A DNA stretch of 64,000 nucleotides from Methanobrevibacter ruminantium (GCA_004553595.1 SFKZ01000007.1:1-64000), one strand, 5' to 3'; positions 9,189 to 18,053 are shown, counted from the stretch's first letter. The notes: a model not told the origin generated them from the sequence alone. Made by a program: numbers and translations.

Positions 9189-10214
9189 ATGTCAAGTTTA
9201 ATTTCAATCCCCACATTGCCTTTAGTAGTAATTGCATTGATCTGTGGGATATTATCATTTATCAGTACTCGTTTGGTAATGCCTTGGCTTATCCGTAAGC
9301 TTGAGAAGGCAGAAATCATAGGAACGGATATTCATAAATCCTCACGTCCTATTGTAGCTGAAATGGGTGGTATAGGGATATTATTTGGTTTTGTCATAGG
9401 TATTTTTACCGGAATCATACTTTTCCCTACTTTGACCTTCCAGTTAGCTATTGTTCTTGTTGTAGTCTTGATTGTTGGAATAATCGGTATGGTGGATGAC
9501 TTGATTGTTCTATCATCTAAGGAAAAGCTGTTCTTGCTCTTTTTGGCAGGTATTCCATTATTATGGATTGCACCTCCAAATGTAGGTCTTTTGTATATGA
9601 TCTTGATTCCAATAGCTGTTTCAATCTGTTCCAATTTAACAAATATGCTTGCAGGATTGAATGGTATTGAATCAGGTCTTGGTGTCATTTCCATGACTTC
9701 CCTTACAATCAGCTGTATAATTTTAGGAAAATATGATGTGGCTATCATAAGCATGAGCATGTTAGGTACATTAATTGCTTTCCTTTATTACAATAAGTAT
9801 CCTGCTAAGGTTTTCCCTGGAGATACAGGTACACTTATCATTGGTGCAACCATTGCAGCAATTGCATTTATCGGTAGGGTGAAATTGATTGCTTTCATTG
9901 TTCTTTTACCTAATATCATTGATGCTGCACTTAAGTTCTACAGTGCAGGAGTTATGGAAAGACAACAGCATCAGCCTACTCAATTGAATGAGGATGGAAA
10001 ATTGGTAAGGCCCGAACAAGGATTCAAGTCATTGATTAGGTTTGTCTTAAGAAAGCCGGTTGATGAAAAGACTGCGGTAATGATGATTTGGGGTATTGGC
10101 ATTATATTCGGTATACTTGGAATAATTGTAGCTATTTTGATGCCTGGAGTTACTCATAATCAAACATTTGCACAATTCATCCATTTGAAAGATTATTTAT
10201 ATTACTTAGGATAA
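9189..10214 (+). CDS. GT4-type (MraY/ALG7-like) lipid-linked sugar-phosphate transferase
   Basis: A 341-residue polytopic membrane enzyme with about ten transmembrane segments, of the polyprenyl-phosphate N-acetylhexosamine-1-phosphate transferase superfamily. The motifs are in order: DIHKSSRP near 36-43, the catalytic MVDDL near residue 99, NMLAGLNGIESGLG near 152-165 (the ALG7/AglH flavour rather than bacterial MraY) and FPGDTGTL near 209. It would transfer a sugar 1-phosphate from UDP-sugar to a lipid phosphate at the inner membrane face, the first step for glycoprotein glycan or pseudomurein precursor. The substrate cannot be told from sequence. GGTG precedes the ATG. Confidence 0.85.
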   Translation: MSSLISIPTLPLVVIALICGILSFISTRLVMPWLIRKLEKAEIIGTDIHKSSRPIVAEMGGIGILFGFVIGIFTGIILFPTLTFQLAIVLVVVLIVGIIGMVDDLIVLSSKEKLFLLFLAGIPLLWIAPPNVGLLYMILIPIAVSICSNLTNMLAGLNGIESGLGVISMTSLTISCIILGKYDVAIISMSMLGTLIAFLYYNKYPAKVFPGDTGTLIIGATIAAIAFIGRVKLIAFIVLLPNIIDAALKFYSAGVMERQQHQPTQLNEDGKLVRPEQGFKSLIRFVLRKPVDEKTAVMMIWGIGIIFGILGIIVAILMPGVTHNQTFAQFIHLKDYLYYLG

Positions 10215-10291
10215 TCCTCAATAATATTTTTTAATTTTTTACTTTTTTTTTATTCATTTTCTATTTTTTTTTTCTGATTTTTTTAATTTTT

Positions 10292-10795
10292 TCAAATCCA
10301 AACTACATTTGCTGTAGTAAAACTATACTTATTCGAAATTGCAGGATTATACAACTTATTTGTAATGTTTTCGCTCTTGAATGATTGTGTTATTCTTTTT
10401 CGAACATTATAATTTATACGGTCTCCAACCGCTTCCTTCTCTTCCTTTGTCCTTACATCTGGAGAAGAAGCATATATCTTCAATTGTATTCTGGTTCTAT
10501 TGAAATTGTCCTTTCCCTTAATTGTTTGGTTAATCTGTATTATTTTTATCTTCTTTTGCCTAAGAATAGTCTGTTTCTTCAAATCCTTTGAATAGTTGTC
10601 ATAGGATTCCTTTGGATAAATTGCCAATCCATTTGATGAAATTCCTTCAAAAGCACCGTCTCTTGCTGAAGCCATAGCAATGTTCAATTCGTTTGCATCG
10701 ATTATTGCATTTGCCAAAAGAATTGCTGTAATAAGTGCAAAACTGATTAATAGCAGTAATTCTACAGTTATTTGGCCTTTTTCATCAGTTTTCAT
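10292..10795 (-). CDS. Pilin-like protein with class III signal peptide (second gene of pair)
   Basis: A 167-residue protein beginning MKTDEKGQITVELLLLIS. The charged start, KGQ and the hydrophobic stretch at about 9-28 with Glu at +5 of the presumed cleavage site are the class III (type IV pilin-like) signal processed by an EppA/PibD peptidase. The rest is soluble, Asn/Lys-rich and of no known family. The gene starts 18 bases after the stop of the upstream pilin-like gene on the same strand, so both are one operon. Probable role: minor pilin or assembled surface protein. A T-rich terminator lies at 10214-10291, shared with the converging transferase gene. Confidence 0.7.
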   Translation of the reverse strand: MKTDEKGQITVELLLLISFALITAILLANAIIDANELNIAMASARDGAFEGISSNGLAIYPKESYDNYSKDLKKQTILRQKKIKIIQINQTIKGKDNFNRTRIQLKIYASSPDVRTKEEKEAVGDRINYNVRKRITQSFKSENITNKLYNPAISNKYSFTTANVVWI

Positions 10796-10813
10796 AATAT
10801 CATTTAATAAAAA

Positions 10814-11278
10814 TTAATTCCCCACTTGTCTAATCAGTATTGAGCTCTGATTGATTGTATCTGTCTTATTGTCATTTACCAAGGTTTTTTCAATCAGATA
10901 GGTTCTCCCATTGTATAATTCAATATTCTCTAAAGTTTTATTGCTTGAATCTACAAGTTTTATTGGATTAATAGTTGATTTTCCTTTCTTATCATTGAAT
11001 TCAACAATCGTTTCCCTTTCATTTACAAGAATCCTGTAAAAGTTTCCATCAATGGATTCAGGCAATTTGATTTTCTTTCCAAATCCATATTCATTTGAAT
11101 TCACTTCATTTATCGAATCTGCAATATGATTTGCCAAAATCCTTCCTTTGCTATTTTCATGGATTTCAATATTGGAATTCAAGCCATTTTCTATCATAGG
11201 CAAATTGGTAATTAAAAGCAGGATCACAATCAATGTGCAAAATAAAAGTTCTATATTGATTATTCCTTTTGAATCCAT
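10814..11278 (-). CDS. Pilin-like protein with class III signal peptide (first gene of pair)
   Basis: A 154-residue protein starting MDSKGIINIELLFCTLIVI, a class III signal-like N-terminus with KG before the cut site and Glu five residues on, followed by a hydrophobic helix to about residue 26. The mature part is soluble, with many Asn-x-Ser/Thr sites. An in-frame GTG six bases upstream (11284) is an alternative start; I prefer the ATG at 11278 because the purine-rich AAAAGAGTG lies just before it. It leads the two-gene operon and is divergent from priL. The exact family is not recognised. Confidence 0.6.
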   Translation of the reverse strand: MDSKGIINIELLFCTLIVILLLITNLPMIENGLNSNIEIHENSKGRILANHIADSINEVNSNEYGFGKKIKLPESIDGNFYRILVNERETIVEFNDKKGKSTINPIKLVDSSNKTLENIELYNGRTYLIEKTLVNDNKTDTINQSSILIRQVGN

Positions 11279-11548
11279 ATGCACTCTTTTTATTTTGCAA
11301 TTATTTAAATATTTGCTAATATTTCAAGTAAATTTAATAGAATTAGTTTTATTTTTCAATTTAATTATTATTTAACAAGTTTTTTATAATTTCAATGGTT
11401 TAAATTAATATTATATTCATTTAAAAAAATTCATTATAAAAAATTATTTAAAGTATTGAATTATAGTATAATATATAAAAGCTGATTTTTTAAAATATCA
11501 TTAAATTATTCGGCTATTTATGGTCATGAGAACTTTAGGAGTAATTGA

Positions 11549-12910
11549 ATGGTTTTAGTTTCTTATTTGAATCCCCTATCACAGGAAGGGAGGAATATTG
11601 TAAGGGGATTAGGCGGTCTTGAGGGGATATATTCCAATAATGATGATTTAATTGATATTGTCATCCACACCAACCGTCAGACCATCTCTAATCAGGAGGT
11701 TGTTCCTGAAACTCTCGTAGACTTGGCTATAAATAGAATAAAATGGTATATTGAACGTAAAAATAATAAGGACTTCAATCCTAATGATTATGCCTACTTT
11801 TTCAATGAACGAATTGATGAATATGATACAATTGCATTTCACATATTGGCACAAGCAATTGCACACAAGTTTAGGCCAGGTTCTCGTGAGGTTAAGCTGT
11901 TTGTGGAATCCCAAGGTTTGATGATTGAGGACAGATTGATCAAGCTTCCATTATCTGAAAGGAAAGAGGTTGTAGAAGAGATTTTAAGTGATTTGCTTAT
12001 TCAAGATGGCATTGAATGGTCTTTCCTAAAGGATTTGATTGCCACTAAGAAATTATCATTGACAGATCTTGTTCTTCAGAATGGAGAAATAGTTTTGGAT
12101 AGGGAAGAGTTTGTTTTCTCCTTTGGTGATGAATTCAGTGATAGGTCTCCAGATAGGATTTATGACATATTGATTGGAGACAATCTCAGAGAACTCATTT
12201 TAACTAAATTGCTGATGCAAAACACTGAAAATTACATAAAGTCAATTCAAGACCAATTGGCTATTGTTGAGATGCACCCTGCAATTGTGGAATTAGGTGA
12301 AATGCTCGATGAGGCAATTACAGAATCATTGGCTAAATACAGCACTTATTATGCAAGCGGTGGAGCTTACGGCAATATGGAAATTGGAAAACTCATTAGG
12401 GAAGCTTTCCCTCCATGCATTGAAAACACTGTAAATGGTGTTTCATCCGGTGGAAGAAATGATGCAATCGTATTGCTTTTGACTTCATTTGTATCTTATG
12501 CAAGGCTTTATCCAGGTATTTTTGGCTCTGATAGGACAGTAAAGGTTTCAGACATTGATACAAACCTTAACATAACCTTAAATGAGATATTGCCACTTAT
12601 TTTTGAAGCTGCAGACAATTGTACACCTCCTTTATTTGAAGACCAGCCTCAAGAAAAGATAAACATCATATCAAAATTAGGATTTGGAATGCATGAGGAA
12701 GTAAGTCTTGAAAATGAGGGAGAGACCAAATGGTACACCCCAATGAGCTGTGAAAAGATCAAGATGCATTTGCCACATCTTTGTAAGGAAAATAAGGATT
12801 GCGCTAAGATTAACAATCCATTGAGCTATTATTCAAGGAAAAAGTGGATAATGAGCAAGAATGGTGAATTGCCTTCTGATGATAACTCTAAAGAGGATTC
12901 TAAAGAATAG
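11549..12910 (+). CDS. priL: DNA primase large subunit
   Basis: The regulatory, iron-sulfur subunit of the archaeal/eukaryal primase; it partners PriS (13601-14587) in making RNA primers. The N-terminal helical domain (about 1-230) is followed by the C-terminal Fe-S domain, whose conserved cysteines are visible in FPPCIENT (near 291), DNCTPP (near 355), MSCEKI and LCKENKDC (near 395-415). The closing NPLSYYSRKKW is typical. Length 453 is normal. AGGAG at 11537-11541 is 7 bases before the ATG. A TATA-like TATAATATATAAAAG lies at 11466-11480, giving a leader of about 50 bases. Confidence 0.92.
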   Translation: MVLVSYLNPLSQEGRNIVRGLGGLEGIYSNNDDLIDIVIHTNRQTISNQEVVPETLVDLAINRIKWYIERKNNKDFNPNDYAYFFNERIDEYDTIAFHILAQAIAHKFRPGSREVKLFVESQGLMIEDRLIKLPLSERKEVVEEILSDLLIQDGIEWSFLKDLIATKKLSLTDLVLQNGEIVLDREEFVFSFGDEFSDRSPDRIYDILIGDNLRELILTKLLMQNTENYIKSIQDQLAIVEMHPAIVELGEMLDEAITESLAKYSTYYASGGAYGNMEIGKLIREAFPPCIENTVNGVSSGGRNDAIVLLLTSFVSYARLYPGIFGSDRTVKVSDIDTNLNITLNEILPLIFEAADNCTPPLFEDQPQEKINIISKLGFGMHEEVSLENEGETKWYTPMSCEKIKMHLPHLCKENKDCAKINNPLSYYSRKKWIMSKNGELPSDDNSKEDSKE

Positions 12911-12919
12911 ATTAAATTA

Positions 12920-13411
12920 TTAATATGTATAGTCATCCTCATCGTAGTATCTTAGGATTATGGAATGTTCAAAGTCCTGATAGTTATTGAAATGGTATTC
13001 CTCGTAATCTTCAATGAGAATCTTTATTTGTCTTTCCTTTTTATCAATTGATTCTATCCTGCAGAATTCATCCAAGAGTTCTGGGTCATAGTCATCGAAA
13101 TACTCTTCATTCTCTTCTTTTTTCAATTTGAATTCAAGGAATCTTTCGTATTCATCCTCATCCAGAATCTCCTCTTCATCATACAATTCCTCCTCGGATT
13201 CTATTTTATAAAGTTCAATGTGATCGCTGTCATGGCTCATGTCAAGCAATTCGTTTATATTCAATCCAATTCCCTGGACTTTTCCTGTCTTTAGGTTGAT
13301 GATTGTTTTTCCTGTTGATTCATAGGCTGTCCAGTTATCAAGTGCAGGCTCTATGATTTCCCTTATGCTTAAGCTTTCTATAAGCCTTCTAAGTTCCTCT
13401 TCACTTAGCAT
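12920..13411 (-). CDS. Hypothetical acidic protein between the primase genes
   Basis: An unrecognised 163-residue protein. I take the ATG at 13411 (MLSEEELRRLIESL) as start because GGAGA lies 6 bases upstream; the in-frame ATG at 13438 has no ribosome binding site. Residues about 60-140 are very rich in Glu, Asp and Tyr. There is no signal peptide or membrane segment. It is transcribed against priL and priS and ends only 9 bases from the priL stop. It may be a lineage-specific gene; its place between two partner genes could mean a link to replication, but nothing in the sequence proves this. Confidence 0.6.
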   Translation of the reverse strand: MLSEEELRRLIESLSIREIIEPALDNWTAYESTGKTIINLKTGKVQGIGLNINELLDMSHDSDHIELYKIESEEELYDEEEILDEDEYERFLEFKLKKEENEEYFDDYDPELLDEFCRIESIDKKERQIKILIEDYEEYHFNNYQDFEHSIILRYYDEDDYTY

Positions 13412-13600
13412 TTTGATTCTCCATTTTGCTTTTTTCATTTGCTATTTTAATCAGCTATTTTCATTACAATAAGTTTTAAGTATTACCTAAATCATAAATA
13501 TTTTTACTTATATATAATATTTATTTAAATCAATTAAAAACTTTATTTAAATATTTTTTAAAATTGAATTTATTTTTCGAATTTGACTTTTGGTGATTTT

Positions 13601-14587
13601 ATGTTTGGCACTTCAAGTATTCAGGAAAGAAGGAGATACTACAGGGAGGAATGGTCTGAAAAGGACATCCCTGACTTTATCGCAGAGGGAATCACTAAAA
13701 GGGAATTCGGTTTTGACCATTTAGGGCATGGTCCTAATGACAGGTATAAGGTATTTTTCGGCACAAGGCCTTTAAAACGATTTTTAAGAACCAAAGCCCC
13801 TTTTGCAGCATACATTTCTGTAGCATTTTATGCAAATCCAATAAATCGTGGAGGATGGGAAAAGGCAGAGTACATTTTTGACATAGATGCAAAGGATTTG
13901 CCTATCCGTTCATGCAGTTGCGATGGAGTATGTGAGATTTGCTTAGGTGAAGCTCTTGAGAGAGTAAACATTATGCTAGACACTTTAAAGGGTGATTTAG
14001 GCATTAAGAACATTCATTTGATTTATTCTGGAAGAGGATTCCACATAAGGATACTAGACCCTGTAATGATGGAAGCGGACAGTGACTTGAGAGGAGAGGT
14101 TTTGAAATATGTTGCTGGCGCTGAAGTTCCAAAATCACAGTATCCGAATCCAAGTGGAAAACCTTATAATTTTGAGCATTTCTCAATCCCAATAGCTTAT
14201 CCCGCTATTTTCACTGAAAAAGTGAAATACAACATTCTTCACTTGAAGGGAGATGAAAAGCTTGATGGAATCAACAATAGATTGTTGAAGGACATGGTAA
14301 AAAATAGGGATTGCCTTTATGAGGATGATTGGGGTTCATTCAAGCAAGCGATTGGTCCAAGAAGGTATAAGGATATGGTAAATGCAATGGCAAGGGTAAA
14401 CCTTGCGACAATCGATGCAAAGGTAACCATAGACTTAAAGAGGATCTTAAGACTTCCAAGTTCCCTCCACTCTAAAGTGAGCATGAAATGCGTAGAGGTA
14501 AAGAATCCTGAAACATTTGATCCATTCAAGTCTGCTGTTCCCAAGTTTGTATATGAAAGAAAGGATGAATCCATTGCAGAAAAATAG
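13601..14587 (+). CDS. priS: DNA primase catalytic (small) subunit
   Basis: The polymerising subunit of archaeal primase. Catalytic aspartates are Asp94 and Asp96 in YIFDIDAKD; the structural zinc site is formed by Cys105, 107, 111 and 114 (CSCDGVCEIC). The SGRGFHIRI motif near residue 143 and the SSLHSKVSMKC region near 292 are typical of PriS. The start is the ATG at 13601, 4 bases after GGTGA; the upstream in-frame TTG at 13583 has no ribosome binding site. With 328 residues it has normal length. It works with PriL encoded 0.7 kb upstream. Confidence 0.93.
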   Translation: MFGTSSIQERRRYYREEWSEKDIPDFIAEGITKREFGFDHLGHGPNDRYKVFFGTRPLKRFLRTKAPFAAYISVAFYANPINRGGWEKAEYIFDIDAKDLPIRSCSCDGVCEICLGEALERVNIMLDTLKGDLGIKNIHLIYSGRGFHIRILDPVMMEADSDLRGEVLKYVAGAEVPKSQYPNPSGKPYNFEHFSIPIAYPAIFTEKVKYNILHLKGDEKLDGINNRLLKDMVKNRDCLYEDDWGSFKQAIGPRRYKDMVNAMARVNLATIDAKVTIDLKRILRLPSSLHSKVSMKCVEVKNPETFDPFKSAVPKFVYERKDESIAEK

Positions 14588-14737
14588 ATGTTTAAATTTC
14601 TATTGAAATTTTACTTTTTTTACTAAAAAATAGATATTTTTTTAATAAAAAAATAGATATTTTTAAATCAATCCTAAACAAATATATTATTAAGAATTAA
14701 TTTATTTAATTTATTAATTTCATTAAGGAGGTTCAAT

Positions 14738-15139
14738 ATGTTGAATAAGAAACTTATAATATGTTTTATTATTGCATTGATTGCTCTTATAGTGGTTGGT
14801 TTTGTTGCATTGAATTTTGTTCCTCACAATGACATACTTGATTTGAACTTAACAGACAATGCAACTGAAAACATTACTGAAAATCTAACTGAAAACTTAA
14901 CGGTCAACATTACAGATGATGCAGTTAACGGTTCAGAAATTGCAGCTAATGAATCTGCTGTTGTAGATGCAAACAATACAAATGCAAGCTCTGATGTCGA
15001 TGAAGGAGATCTATTGAAAAAGCAAACTTTCACTGTTACAGCAAATGAAACTGGTCAGTATAAAGGAATGGAACCTGGAACCTATGTACTTTACTACACA
15101 GAAAACGATGGTCCAATCAAAATCGATAATGTAGGATAA
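14738..15139 (+). CDS. Small secreted or membrane-anchored Asn/Thr-rich protein
   Basis: A 133-residue protein with an N-terminal membrane segment (about 7-28) followed by a low-complexity region with repeated NxT units (NATENITENLTENLTVN), each a potential N-glycosylation sequon. The last 40 residues (KKQTFTVTANETGQYKGMEPGTYVLYYTEND) look like a small beta domain. AAGGAGG at 14724-14730 gives a strong start. Family unknown; an anchored cell-surface protein of Methanobacteriales is the best description. No partner gene is obvious. Confidence 0.6.
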   Translation: MLNKKLIICFIIALIALIVVGFVALNFVPHNDILDLNLTDNATENITENLTENLTVNITDDAVNGSEIAANESAVVDANNTNASSDVDEGDLLKKQTFTVTANETGQYKGMEPGTYVLYYTENDGPIKIDNVG

Positions 15140-15330
15140 TTAAGTTTTTAATTTTTTACTTTTTCTTTTCTTTTTTTTAAATTTTTTTTAATTTTTAATT
15201 TTTCATTCTTTAATATTTTCTAAATAATAACTTTAAAACTTTGATATTTAATTTTTTCTTCATTTTTTAAATAAAGTAATTACAAACCTTTATAAGTAAC
15301 AGAAAATAAAATATTGTTGGTGAAATGTAA

Positions 15331-15408
15331 TTGAAAAGCAAAATCATTACTTATTTTAAAATTCATTCTTTTTTAGTTATTTTTTTTAATATCCTATTTA
15401 ATGTCTGA
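15331..15408 (+). CDS. Candidate 25-residue hydrophobic peptide
   Basis: TTG at 15331 is preceded by GGTGA (15319-15323) at 7 bases spacing, and a TATA-like CCTTTATAAG lies at 15287-15296. The product would be a short membrane-spanning peptide (KSKIITYFKIHSFLVIFF...). A perfect inverted repeat (ATGATAA/TTATCAT) follows at 15423-15439 and T-rich sequence after it, which could be the terminator. The signals are consistent with a real tiny gene, but AT-rich DNA gives such frames by chance. Confidence 0.25.
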   Translation: MKSKIITYFKIHSFLVIFFNILFNV

Positions 15409-15477
15409 ACTAACTAATTAATGATAATTTTTATCATGTCATTAGTTTTTATTCATTTGTTCTTAAAAAAAAGGACA

Positions 15478-15696
15478 CATTTATATGCTATGAAGTTCAT
15501 ACTATAATTGTCGAAGAAAAATGACTTCAAAATATGGGGGTTGATATCTAGTTTGCAAATCATTTTTCAACATTCACTGTAATTTATTAATGCACCATTT
15601 ATCACCTTAGCTGTTAGATAAACTTACAAAGGGGGAGTGGATGTTGATAATATAAAATTCATTTACTTTTATAATCTAAACTAAAGGGGGTATTTT
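15478..15696 (+). promoter_or_regulatory. Promoter, operator-like dyad and long leader of the vWA locus
   Basis: A TATA-like ACATTTATATG is followed at once by the dyad TATGAAgTTCATA (15489-15501), a position where a bound repressor would block transcription. From the expected start near 15508 a leader of about 190 bases runs to the first gene. It contains mini-ORFs (ATG at 15534, GTG at about 15637) and several GGGGG ribosome-binding-like runs (15536-15540, 15631-15635, 15686-15690), so translation of the leader may be part of the control. Confidence 0.4.
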
Positions 15697-16452
15697 ATGG
15701 ATAATGAAAGTATAAAAATCAAGATTCAGGATCATGACGAAATTTCCGGTACTGAAAAATTAAACAAAAATCAAAACAATGTAAAAGGGGGAAATGATAT
15801 GGAAAATGAAAACAAAACTGTTGTAAATGACTACAATGATGAAAAACTTGCAAATATTGGAATTGAAGAGGAAATGGATTTATTCTTTATTTTAGACAGA
15901 AGCGGATCTATGGGGGGCAGTGAAAGGGACACCATAAATGGATTCAATGCTTTAATTGAAAAGCAAGCAGTGAAAAACTAAAACATTCGTGTAACCACCA
16001 TTCTCTTTGATGATGAGTATCAGGTCTTGTACTCCAGAAAACCTATCTCTGAAGTGAAACCACTTACTGAAAAGGAGTACAACGTTAGAGGTTGTACTGC
16101 TTTGCTCGATTCAATTGGAAAAACTGTAAACTCCTATAAAAACAGAGTAGGTTCTGCTATGTGCATCATCACTTCTGATGGATATGAAAACTCTTCCAGA
16201 GAGTTCAATAGGGACCAAATCAGGAGAATTATTGAAAAAAGCGGATGGGAATTCGTATTTATCGGTGCGGATATAGATTCATACGCTGAGGCATCACGTA
16301 TTGGAATCCGTAAAAGCCGTGTTGCAAATTACAATAAAACTGCTGAAGGACACAAGGAAATGTATGATGCATGCAATATGATTACCGACAGGTATTATAG
16401 AAAAAGAGACTTGAAAGATAACAACGAAGATTGGAAAGAAAGATTAGATTAA
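15697..16452 (+). pseudogene. von Willebrand factor A domain protein interrupted by an in-frame TAA
   Basis: One reading frame of 252 codons is split by a single TAA at 15979-15981 (codon 95). The frame continues without any shift (NIRVTTILFDDEYQVLYS...). The MIDAS metal site is complete across both halves: DRSGS at residues 67-71 before the stop, the threonine in RGCTALLDS and the aspartate in ITSDGYENSS after it. Related proteins read KNYNIRVTT here, so TAT or TAC has become TAA. Translation could begin at 15697 (GGGGG upstream) or at the in-frame ATG 15799, which has its own AAAGGGGGAAATGAT. Unless the stop is read through or is a sequence error, the truncated 94-residue product lacks a working MIDAS. 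Confidence 0.8.
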
Positions 16453-16494
16453 ATCTTTCCATTATTATTTTTTTTAATATTCGAGGTGAGATCT

Positions 16495-16995
16495 CTGAGT
16501 AAAATAACTAACAGAAAGGAAGCCTTAGCCATTAAGGATAAGGTTTTGGAAGTTAAAGAGGAATATCTTAAAGGGGATAAATGCTTTGATGAATTTGCAA
16601 AATTGGAAGAGCTTACATTTGAGGATGACTTCTGCCAATATCTAATTTCCAAGTATGCAAAATTATCCAGATTCTACTTGGATGACAGCGAGGAATATGC
16701 AAAGGAATATGGTGAGGAAAACCCTTCAATTGTATGCTTTAATGATATTGCTGACTATTTGGATGGAATCGTATCCGGAAACTTTGCAGATGAAGTCAAG
16801 AAGGAATGCATCAGGCAAGGGAGCTGTGTAGAAGTGAATGGCATCAATTTCCAGCCGGTTTCCAAAATAGGTTTGGAAGAGTTCAATGGAGAAACCTTGG
16901 TTTTCCTATATGATGACAATGATCTTGTTGCAAGGATTCCCTTTTATGATATAACCAGCTATAGGATTAAAGAATTGGAAGAAGATGACTTTTAA
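16495..16995 (+). CDS. Uncharacterised acidic protein of the vWA/ARPP-1 locus
   Basis: A 166-residue acidic soluble protein that I do not recognise. The N-terminal two thirds are predicted helical (KEALAIKDKVLEVKEEYL...), the C-terminal 50 residues look beta-rich (SCVEVNGINFQPVSKIG). GAGGTGA at 16484-16490 fits best with initiation at the CTG at 16495, an unusual start codon. The alternative GTG at 16486 overlaps the ribosome binding site. The gene lies 42 bases after the vWA frame and 86 before the ARPP-1 frame, same strand, so the three are probably one operon. Unlike its neighbours its frame is intact. Confidence 0.65.
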   Translation: MSKITNRKEALAIKDKVLEVKEEYLKGDKCFDEFAKLEELTFEDDFCQYLISKYAKLSRFYLDDSEEYAKEYGEENPSIVCFNDIADYLDGIVSGNFADEVKKECIRQGSCVEVNGINFQPVSKIGLEEFNGETLVFLYDDNDLVARIPFYDITSYRIKELEEDDF

Positions 16996-17081
16996 TCTCA
17001 ATTCCTTTACTCTTATAATAAAACAGAATCATCAATCTTTTTTCATTTATTTAATTATAAAAACAATCGGGATGATATGTG

Positions 17082-18053
17082 ATGAATATTGTAATTGATG
17101 GTATTATGGTATCTTTAGAGCTATTGAATGCTCAAAGGTATAGGAATATGTAGGTAATTCCAGTAAGTTTAAACCGTAATGGTCATAAGGACTATTTGAC
17201 CTTGAAAAGAGGAATAAGTGCAGGTTTCGTTGAAATAAGTGAATGTGAAGTGTCCACTGTAGGAACTGTTTTACCTAGAAACAAAGCTAATGTGCCATTA
17301 GTCTTGATTGATGGAGATGAGATTGTAGGAGCTAAGCAAAAACGTATCATGAACAGGTCCCTCATAGTTCCACCATTAACAACTATGGAGGTCTCTGTAA
17401 GCTGTACTGAACAGGGAAGATGGCATTATGATAGAACTGGTTATAGGACTCATTTTGACTATTCTGATATTGCAGCAGACTTTTCTACAAGAAGAAACAA
17501 GGCGGAGGATCTATTTGAAAATGATTCTTGCCAATCTACCGTTTGGAACTCCATACATGACCTTGAGAGGAAAACATCTTTTAAATCCAGAACAAGCGCT
17601 TTGCATGACAATTTCATAAACCTTAGGTCTAAACTTGATGAGTATTTGAAACATTTCCATGTGGAATATGGCCAACGCGGTGCCATATTCATTATCAATG
17701 GAGAAATTAAAGGCTTAGAGTTATTCGCTAACCCTTCAATCTATCATGATTACCATGAAAAGATCTTCAGAAGCTATATCATGGAAGCGATAGTTGACTA
17801 CAGGTCAAGTTGTGGTTGTGAAAACTTTTATGGATTCCTAAGAGAAATTTCCTGCAGTGAATTCAGACCATCCAGAAGGGAAAGAATTGGAAGGCATCTT
17901 CATTTTGCAAATGATTGTGGATTTGGTGCTGCCTTATTTGATGGATGCACTTTGGTTCATTTAAATTATTTCAGTGGTGGCAAATCAAGAACCATTAGAA
18001 GAAAGACCGGCAGAAGATACGGAAGCTTTAGGGATTTCGTAGACGATTCCTAA
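17082..18053 (+). pseudogene. ARPP-1 domain protein interrupted by an in-frame TAG
   Basis: From ATG 17082 the frame reads MNIVIDGIMVSLELLNAQRYRNM, meets TAG at 17151-17153 (codon 24) and continues in the same frame with VIPVSLN for 299 more codons. The part after the stop shows the ARPP-1 (ARG and Rhodanese-Phosphatase-superfamily-associated) signature: LVLIDGDEIVGAKQKRIMN and VSVSCTEQGRWH. The family normally includes a segment of the form RYxNxxVIPL, which here spans the stop, so both sides belong to one gene. ARPP-1 proteins have no proven activity. Without readthrough only a product restarted at TTG 17196 or later could form, with no ribosome binding site there. Confidence 0.75.

Noticed and set aside
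17151..17153. TAG as a pyrrolysine codon
   Set aside because: The neighbouring vWA gene is broken by TAA, which pyrrolysine cannot explain, and Methanobrevibacter is not known to use pyrrolysine; the family does not need a special residue here.
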